DNA of 12,516 nt from assembly GCA_047619685.1 (NCBI GenBank), contig JBLHLC010000072.1:1-12516 (forward strand), read 5' to 3'. The DNA comes from JABDJZ01 sp047619685 (GTDB taxonomy: Bacteria; Bacteroidota; Rhodothermia; Rhodothermales; UBA10348). Numbering within the stretch: the first letter of the stretch is position 1; each line of letters starts with the position of its first letter. The notes beneath the pieces are model-generated. The model was not told the DNA's origin and did not search any database. It worked only from the letters and a program-made list of their open reading frames with translations. Below are positions 8,525 to 12,516 of this stretch, in pieces. Position numbers and translations under genes: made by a program.

Positions 8525-10867
8525 TTGAAGATTTCTTTCGAGTGGTGCCTCCACTCCAGACCACATAAGCGCGGGCAACGTCCGACTGTTTCAAAGACTC
8601 TATTTCTCTCCGCCGCTATCAGGATGTGTATGTGCGTACCGCTGGTGGCCACGCTGGTGTCCAGCAGTAGCGCACAACCTGCACAGTTCACCCATCAAGT
8701 CACCGACGGTGTACAGACCTTTCAGGCGCACTTCGAACTCTTCGACAATCGTTCGCCGAATTTCCGTGTGCTGGTTCAGCAGGGAGACGGCAGTTTTGCA
8801 GAGCACACCGCGCCGCCGCTGGCGGCCTATATCGGTTCGGTTCAGGGTGCGCCTGGAGCCAGCGCGAACGCCCTCGTCAGGGCCGGGGGCCAAGTGTACT
8901 ACCACGTCCTTTTCGAGGACGGTACGGAATGGCGCAGCGAGGACGGGGCCGCGACCGTATTGTCGTCGCCCCTGACAGCACCGAGTTGGCCACATCTGGT
9001 ACCGTCTACCGGTGGAGCAGGGAGTGATATCGATGCCGCAGAAGTCGGTGTCGACTTGACCTTCGACCGCCTCAATGGCACCCACAACGGCGACGTCGAT
9101 GCTGCGCTAGAAATGATCGAGCACTCCATAATGAGTGCGAATATGGTCTACCTGCGCGATACCGGCCTGATACATCGCACCGGCCGTGTGATTATTCGTG
9201 GCAGTCAGGCCATGGACCCCTACGCCGGTCTCACGGATCATGGTCCGTTTCTCGATACGCTCATCCAGCAGTGGGAAAACGTTCTTCCGGCCAGCACCCA
9301 TGACCTTGCCCTGGTTGTTCGGACCACGGGTGGGGCGGGGCTTGCGGGTGTTGGAATTATCGGCAACCCACCCGGGTATTCATCGAATGATGCGACGGAT
9401 CGGGGTGATTTTTCCAGACCCTGGCGCCACGAAGCGGGCCACAACTGGTCGCTCCTCCACTTCGATGGGGGCGCCCCGGAAGGCAGCACCGTCAATTCGG
9501 GCAATTCCCTGTCCAGTTTCTCGGGCCCGGAGCAGGCGCTTGTGACCACTTTTCGAGATGGCCAGTCAGCATTCCTTGATAACCTCGGCCCCTTCAATAT
9601 TGCTTTGCCCCCGCAGGCCGCGACCGACAACCTCTACCTCCCAGCGTCTTCTGCTTCGACGCTCGTCGACATCCTGGGGAATGACCACGATGCCAATGGC
9701 GATACCTTGGAACTGGTAGCGATCGATGCGACGTCCGATGGAAGTCTGGGCGGTACCATGTCCATCGAAAAAGGGGCGGGTCCTGGTGGACGTGATGCCG
9801 TGCGCTATGTCCCGCCAACCCTTCCCGGTCCGACCTCCAGCATCGACCGGTTCAAGTATCGCATTCGTGACGCTAGCGGACGTGAGGCCATCGGTTATGT
9901 GTTCGTTCGGATGGTTGACTTCACAGCGCAATTCGCACAGGACTTTTCTGGTTTAGCGGACGGCTCCACTGTTTTGAATGACGGCTCCTTCATCAGCGAT
10001 GTGGAGGAGGGTTCTGTTGCCAGCGTTCTGGGGGAAGCCCTGCAACTCACACCAGACGAGTTGGGGCGCCAGTCGGCCTATACCTTGCCTTTGACCAACC
10101 TGACCGGTGGTTATGTCGCCGAATTCCGCTTTTTGATGGACGCTCAGGGCACGCCTGCCGATATTCTGGCGCTGAATTTCGGCGATCCCATTCCTGCTTT
10201 CAACAATCTGAATGACAGCCGCTTCAATAGAGGCCTTACGCTGGAGTTCGTCACGTTTCCCAGCCAAGTCTATCGAATTCAGGTCGACGGATTCCCAGTC
10301 CCGCAAGGCAGCATTCAGGCCAACGGACTGGTCGATGGACAATGGCACACCGTGGTGGCGGAATGGCAACCCCGGCCGTCGCCCATGGACGGAGCCATCA
10401 CGGTCACCGTCGATGGCGTTCGGGTATTCGACGGCCTCGGGACGCCTGGCTTTGTCCCCCAGACCAGCGAGATGCTGGCATTTACGGCCAGAACGGGTGG
10501 GCTCTCGCAGCGAGTCCTTGTTGACGATGTGACCGCCGCCCGGACGTCAAGCGGCACGTCGACGGCCGCAGACGAGCCGATCTCAACTTTTGCTCTGGAG
10601 CAAAACTATCCGAACCCGTTCAGCGCCAGCACGACGATCGGCTTCTCACTAGCAGATCCGGGTCCAGTGCGTGTTACTGTCTACGATCTGGTCGGACGAC
10701 AGGTCGCCACGCTTGCAGACCGCATCATGTCTGTCGGCACGCACCACGTTACATGGAACGCGCGGACGGGCGACTTCGCTGACGGCGTCTACTACTACCG
10801 ACTCCAGACGGCGACCGGTCAGAAGGTGCGAACGCTGGTACTGATGGGTGACGCTGGCCCCCGATAA
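8525..10867 (+). CDS. Secreted metzincin-like metalloprotease with Ig-like, lectin-like and T9SS domains
   Basis: About 780 codons from a TTG at 8525. The start is uncertain: the ATG at 8624 also leaves a hydrophobic signal segment ending '…SSSSAQPAQF'. A propeptide-like region precedes the catalytic domain. The zinc site is 'HEAGHNWSLLH', with His302, Glu303, His306 and His312 (numbered from 8525). This matches HExxHxxGxxH of metzincins except that Ser replaces the usual Gly. The expected Met-turn region reads 'GSTVNSGNSLSSFSGPE', with Val where Met is usual. Residues ~366-465 form a cadherin/Ig-like domain ('VDILGNDHDANGDTLELV', 'DRFKYRIRDASG'). Residues ~470-675 form a lectin/LamG-like beta sandwich ('VDGQWHTVVAEW', 'ITVTVDGVRVFDG'). 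The tail from ~688 is a T9SS type A signal ('LEQNYPNPFSASTTIGFSL'). Expected role: exported peptidase. The stop is TAA. Confidence 0.85.
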   Translation: MKISFEWCLHSRPHKRGQRPTVSKTLFLSAAIRMCMCVPLVATLVSSSSAQPAQFTHQVTDGVQTFQAHFELFDNRSPNFRVLVQQGDGSFAEHTAPPLAAYIGSVQGAPGASANALVRAGGQVYYHVLFEDGTEWRSEDGAATVLSSPLTAPSWPHLVPSTGGAGSDIDAAEVGVDLTFDRLNGTHNGDVDAALEMIEHSIMSANMVYLRDTGLIHRTGRVIIRGSQAMDPYAGLTDHGPFLDTLIQQWENVLPASTHDLALVVRTTGGAGLAGVGIIGNPPGYSSNDATDRGDFSRPWRHEAGHNWSLLHFDGGAPEGSTVNSGNSLSSFSGPEQALVTTFRDGQSAFLDNLGPFNIALPPQAATDNLYLPASSASTLVDILGNDHDANGDTLELVAIDATSDGSLGGTMSIEKGAGPGGRDAVRYVPPTLPGPTSSIDRFKYRIRDASGREAIGYVFVRMVDFTAQFAQDFSGLADGSTVLNDGSFISDVEEGSVASVLGEALQLTPDELGRQSAYTLPLTNLTGGYVAEFRFLMDAQGTPADILALNFGDPIPAFNNLNDSRFNRGLTLEFVTFPSQVYRIQVDGFPVPQGSIQANGLVDGQWHTVVAEWQPRPSPMDGAITVTVDGVRVFDGLGTPGFVPQTSEMLAFTARTGGLSQRVLVDDVTAARTSSGTSTAADEPISTFALEQNYPNPFSASTTIGFSLADPGPVRVTVYDLVGRQVATLADRIMSVGTHHVTWNARTGDFADGVYYYRLQTATGQKVRTLVLMGDAGPR

Positions 10868-10884
10868 AGACCAGCCCGCCCAAG

Positions 10885-10896
10885 CCGGACGTCCGG
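10885..10896. repeat. 12-bp perfect palindrome after the protease gene
   Basis: CCGGACGTCCGG is its own reverse complement and lies 17 bases after the TAA of the protease gene. It could be a protein-binding site or a weak hairpin. No T-tract follows, so I do not call it a terminator. Confidence 0.3.
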
Positions 10897-10915
10897 ACAC
10901 CACGATTCAAAGCCC

Positions 10916-11098
10916 ATGGCAAGCAGGCGCGCAGACCCGCCCGAGGACGTCGGCGGTAGCCCGGGCTACCAGGAATTCCTGGAGGCTATCCGCAACGTGA
11001 ACCACCCCGAACACGAAAGCTATCTCTACTGGGTCGGGGGCTCGTTCGATCCAGAGGAACTCGATCTGGAACTGATCAACCGAGCGTTGAAGCGGTGA
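10916..11098 (+). pseudogene. C-terminal remnant of a plasmid pRiA4b ORF-3-like protein
   Basis: A 60-codon frame whose product is an excellent match in pattern to the C-terminal third of pRiA4b ORF-3-like proteins: 'RRADPPEDVGG', 'GYQEFLEAI', 'NHPEHESYLYWVGG', 'FDPEELDLELINRAL'. Family members are usually around 180-200 residues or more, with a beta-rich core before this region; here nothing recognisable precedes residue ~4. The family normally shows a Cys or similar in 'RRACPPED', so the Asp is a small deviation. Function of the family is unclear. The ATG at 10916 has no Shine-Dalgarno, and the frame upstream carries no family sequence, so this is most likely a broken gene end. A naturally short, independently translated protein is the alternative. 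The stop is TGA. Confidence 0.7.
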
Positions 11099-11467
11099 TC
11101 AACGGAGCTGTCTTGCACGCTACTTGCTGTAGGGCAGCCCATCTCACCACCTGCTTGGGCGGACAATCACCGAAGACCCATCCCGGATTCGATCTGGAAA
11201 CTGACTGGCCCTAAGCACGCCCTCCCGGATCGGCCTCACAAAGGTTGCAGCGTTTCGTAGTGCGTGTGCGGAACGCCGGCCTATGACGTGACTTTCGCCC
11301 GCGGTGGACGCTGGACGTCCGCGTCCCCTAGTGACAGCTACATCGAAAAGCGTCGTCCAGGTCCAGCGGCAGAATCAGGGTACTAAACTTCCGATTAACC
11401 GCATCGGTACACAGCGCAGCTCTCGCGGCGGAGTCATCTCTGTACTGACTTTTGTACTCCGCATTCA
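11099..11467. other. Stretch without a convincing gene; one short minus-strand frame and a hairpin
   Basis: No gene of recognisable family was found here. On the minus strand, 11328-11507 (TTG start possible) is a 59-codon frame with protein-like composition, including 'SFSDVAVVMNAEYKSQYRDD' and 'FSTLILPLDLDDAF'. I do not recognise it. Because it overlaps the end of the truncated lipoprotein in another frame, the two could be halves of one gene joined by a frameshift. Just after its TAG is an inverted repeat at 11306-11326 (GGACGC, bulged GGACGTCC core, GCGTCC), without a T-tract. 11104-11213 (+) is open but shows no known motif. Confidence 0.3.
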
Positions 11468-11632
11468 TCACCACTGCCACGTCACTAAAACTCCCGGGCG
11501 AAACCAATTTCCGGTATTGTCGGCAACTATCGGCGGACCATCGTCGGAAACCGGAGAATCCTCATCCGACTGACACCCGGAGACGAATAACAGGGCAGCG
11601 ACACATACCGACACTTTTAGAGTTTCTAACAT
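11468..11632 (-). CDS. Truncated small lipoprotein, possible GH114 N-terminal remnant
   Basis: 54 codons from the ATG at 11632 to a TGA at 11468, directly followed by a second TGA. The start has a clean lipoprotein signal: 'MLETLKVSVCVAALLFVSGC', with lipobox FVSGC and Cys20, then an acidic linker 'QSDEDSPVSDD'. The last 12 residues, 'WFRPGVLVTWQW', match in spacing the opening of GH114-like (endo-alpha-1,4-polygalactosaminidase-like) lipoproteins as I remember them (W-x-x-P-x(4)-TWQW), which normally continue for over 200 residues. The barrel does not continue in any frame that I can see. The alternative is a frameshift into the overlapping minus-strand frame ending at 11328, which would give a lipoprotein of about 100 residues. 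A good promoter lies 37 bases upstream. Translation is likely; function as a complete protein is doubtful. Confidence 0.45.
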   Translation of the reverse strand: MLETLKVSVCVAALLFVSGCQSDEDSPVSDDGPPIVADNTGNWFRPGVLVTWQW

Positions 11633-11668
11633 ACTCGGCAGGGATCAGCGTCGGGGAGTTGCCTGAGA

Positions 11669-11697
11669 ATCATACACGTTCGATGGTCCCGCGTCAA
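11669..11697 (-). promoter_or_regulatory. Sigma-70-type promoter for the small lipoprotein
   Basis: On the minus strand TTGACG (11692-11697), a 17-base spacer and TATGAT (11669-11674) give a near-consensus -35/-10 pair. Transcription should start near 11662, leaving a leader of about 30 bases before the ATG at 11632. The main sigma factor of some Bacteroidota prefers a different -7 motif (TAnnTTTG), so this element may be inherited from, or read as, a more standard promoter. Confidence 0.55.
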
Positions 11698-11845
11698 GAC
11701 CGATTGAACATGTCTCGGGTTTGGTGGAAGCGACGGGGTCTCAGAATCCTATCTAGTCCGCATATTCCCCTGTTATCGCGACAGCAACGCCAGCAACAAT
11801 TCCTCTGGCTTAGGCGTCGAAACGACTCATGACAGGGATACCGAC

Positions 11846-12063
11846 ATGGGCAACGAGATCATTTTTGTGGTAGCTGAATCGGCTGAGAGCGGATTTGAAG
11901 CTCGGGCACTCGGGCACTCGGGCACTCGATCTACACCGAGGCGGACTCGCTCGAGGAGCTTCGTACCATGGTCAGGGACGCGGTCTCCTGTCACTTTGAC
12001 GAAGCGGGGCGACCAGGCATAATTCGACTCCACTTCGTTCGAGAAGAAGTTCTAGCAGCGTCA
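11846..12063 (+). pseudogene. hicB: HicB-like antitoxin gene, frameshifted by an 8-bp tandem repeat
   Basis: The gene starts at ATG 11846 with AGGGA 7 bases upstream (11834-11838). It encodes 'MGNEIIFVVAESAESGFEAR', then 'ALGHS', in phase. After the repeat at 11903-11928 the phase is lost, and the actual reading ends at a TAA at 12020 after 58 codons. If one 8-bp unit is removed, the product continues as 'ALGHSIYTEADSLEELRTMV', 'RDAVSCHFDEAGRPGIIRLH' and 'FVREEVLAA'. This is the complete ~70-residue partial-RNase-H-like antitoxin pattern of the HicB-type proteins that are sometimes misnamed 2-oxoisovalerate dehydrogenase. The codon after '…LAA' is TCA, where a stop would be expected. The toxin frame begins at the same place, 4 bases overlapped. 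As the sequence stands the antitoxin is not made whole. Confidence 0.85.
11903..11928 (+). repeat. (CGGGCACT)x3 plus CG, 8-bp tandem repeat inside hicB
   Basis: Three exact head-to-tail copies at 11903-11910, 11911-11918 and 11919-11926, followed by the first two bases of a fourth. The unit length is not a multiple of three. With two units the antitoxin frame is restored (Arg-Ala-Leu-Gly-His-Ser-Ile-Tyr), so the third copy is most simply a slippage duplication. Confidence 0.95.
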
Positions 12064-12302
12064 GAACCCCGCGCGACCTGCATGGCGAAGATCTCGTCCG
12101 CCGACTCCGCAAGTTCGGCTACGAGAAGACGCGGCAGTCTGGGAGTCATGTTCGGTTGACTCGAAGCCGGGACGATGGTGACCACCATATCACCGTGCCT
12201 CTTCATAGCCCCCTTCGCGTCGGTACGTTGAACCCGATACTAAATGATCTTGCGGCGAACCTGAACCTCGACAAGGCAGACCTCATTCGTCGTTTGAAGT
12301 AG
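12060..12302 (+). pseudogene. hicA: HicA-like mRNA interferase frame without a start codon
   Basis: 80 open codons to a TAG at 12300-12302: 'RTPRDLHGEDLVRRLRKFGY', 'EKTRQSGSHVRLT', 'DGDHHITVPLHSPLRVGTLN' and 'PILNDLAANLNLDKADLIRR'. This is the full HicA fold (dsRBD-like), with the 'GSHVRL' region that carries the catalytic His of the family's RNase. Only the start is missing. The first expected codon is GTC (12060-12062), and no ATG, GTG or TTG occurs in this frame from the upstream stop at 11997 until a TTG at codon 33, inside the domain. If base 12062 were G, the junction would read GTGA: a GTG start for the toxin overlapping the TGA stop of the antitoxin, a common arrangement in tightly coupled pairs. 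The toxin is probably silent. Family assignment is firm; the inferred lesion is a hypothesis. Confidence 0.85.
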
Positions 12303-12516
12303 GCGCGCTAACCAGCCAATTCAGCGGTCTCCCTCCGGTCGCCGCTGATCGCCCGTCCGTTACACAGAATCAGGCGTCAGGTGCTCGTCTACCCACGCCA
12401 CGAACTCATCTCGGCTTAAAGACGCGGCCGCTAAGCCTAGAAACACCCGGTCCTACGTCACAGGCTTCAGGGGTGGCCATAACAGTATCAAGCGCATGTT
12501 GCGTGAACAGCGACAT
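12303..12516. other. Window end without an assignable gene
   Basis: Two weak coding hints overlap on opposite strands. On minus, about 30 codons (12360-12452) end in 'SLSRDEFVAWVDEHLTPDSV' then TAA, but a TAG lies upstream. On plus, the frame from 12349 is open to the edge, with 'NTRSYVTGFRGGHNSIKRML' near the end, faintly like the helix-turn-helix part of IS21-type transposases. Neither has a usable start, and I cannot decide between them. Confidence 0.2.

Noticed and set aside
11452..11832. 126-codon plus-strand frame across the lipoprotein/hicB gap
   Set aside because: It runs antisense over a clear lipoprotein signal and its promoter, and the product is low-complexity Arg/Pro/Ser without family resemblance.
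11968..12159. 63-codon plus-strand frame starting 'MVRDAVSCHF' as an independent gene
   Set aside because: Its first ~30 residues are the second half of the frameshifted HicB-like antitoxin; the rest is out-of-frame reading into hicA after the lost stop.

Overview
The window looks like a chromosomal piece from a moderately GC-rich bacterium of the Bacteroidota/Rhodothermota side of the tree. The main evidence is that two large secreted proteins, at opposite ends of the coding part, end in a type A Por-secretion (T9SS) sorting domain; one carries the typical 'LEQNYPNPF' entry motif. Rhodothermota or a relative is my best guess from the GC-rich codon use, but this is inference from sequence character, not a database result.

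Layout. Positions 1-1452 (+) hold the 3' part of a secreted GH99/GH71-like glycoside hydrolase. 1493-3976 (+) is a large membrane hybrid: a multi-pass N-terminus, an extracytoplasmic beta-rich domain, HAMP, HisKA and HATPase. Convergent to it, on the minus strand, is a compact two-gene operon reading acetolactate-synthase-like TPP enzyme (5562-7199) then aldehyde dehydrogenase (4096-5532). Both operon genes are intact and have purine-rich ribosome binding sites, which the + strand genes mostly lack. Just upstream of the operon (7291-7533, +) is what looks like the worn C-terminal tail of a second histidine kinase. Next, 7599-8282 (-) is a lipoprotein with a LamG/DUF1080-like fold whose frame is perfectly kept but interrupted by two in-frame TAG codons. 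8525-10867 (+) is a secreted metzincin-like metalloprotease with an Ig-like domain, a lectin-like domain and a T9SS tail.

From 10.9 kb to the end the window is gene debris. It contains the last ~57 codons of a pRiA4b ORF-3-like protein, a 54-codon truncated lipoprotein behind a good sigma-70-type promoter, and a damaged HicB/HicA-type toxin-antitoxin pair. The antitoxin gene is thrown out of frame by a third copy of an 8-bp tandem repeat (CGGGCACT). The toxin frame is open over 80 codons with its catalytic His region intact but has no start codon. A single base change at the junction (GTGA to GTCA) would explain both the lost toxin start and the lost antitoxin stop.

How the parts may fit: the hydrolase and protease are exported degradative enzymes, the kinase is an envelope sensor, and the TPP enzyme/dehydrogenase pair is a self-contained C2/C3-metabolism cassette. 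I see no complete new system. The most informative signals are the molecular lesions: three genes broken by one or two small, reconstructable mutations each.
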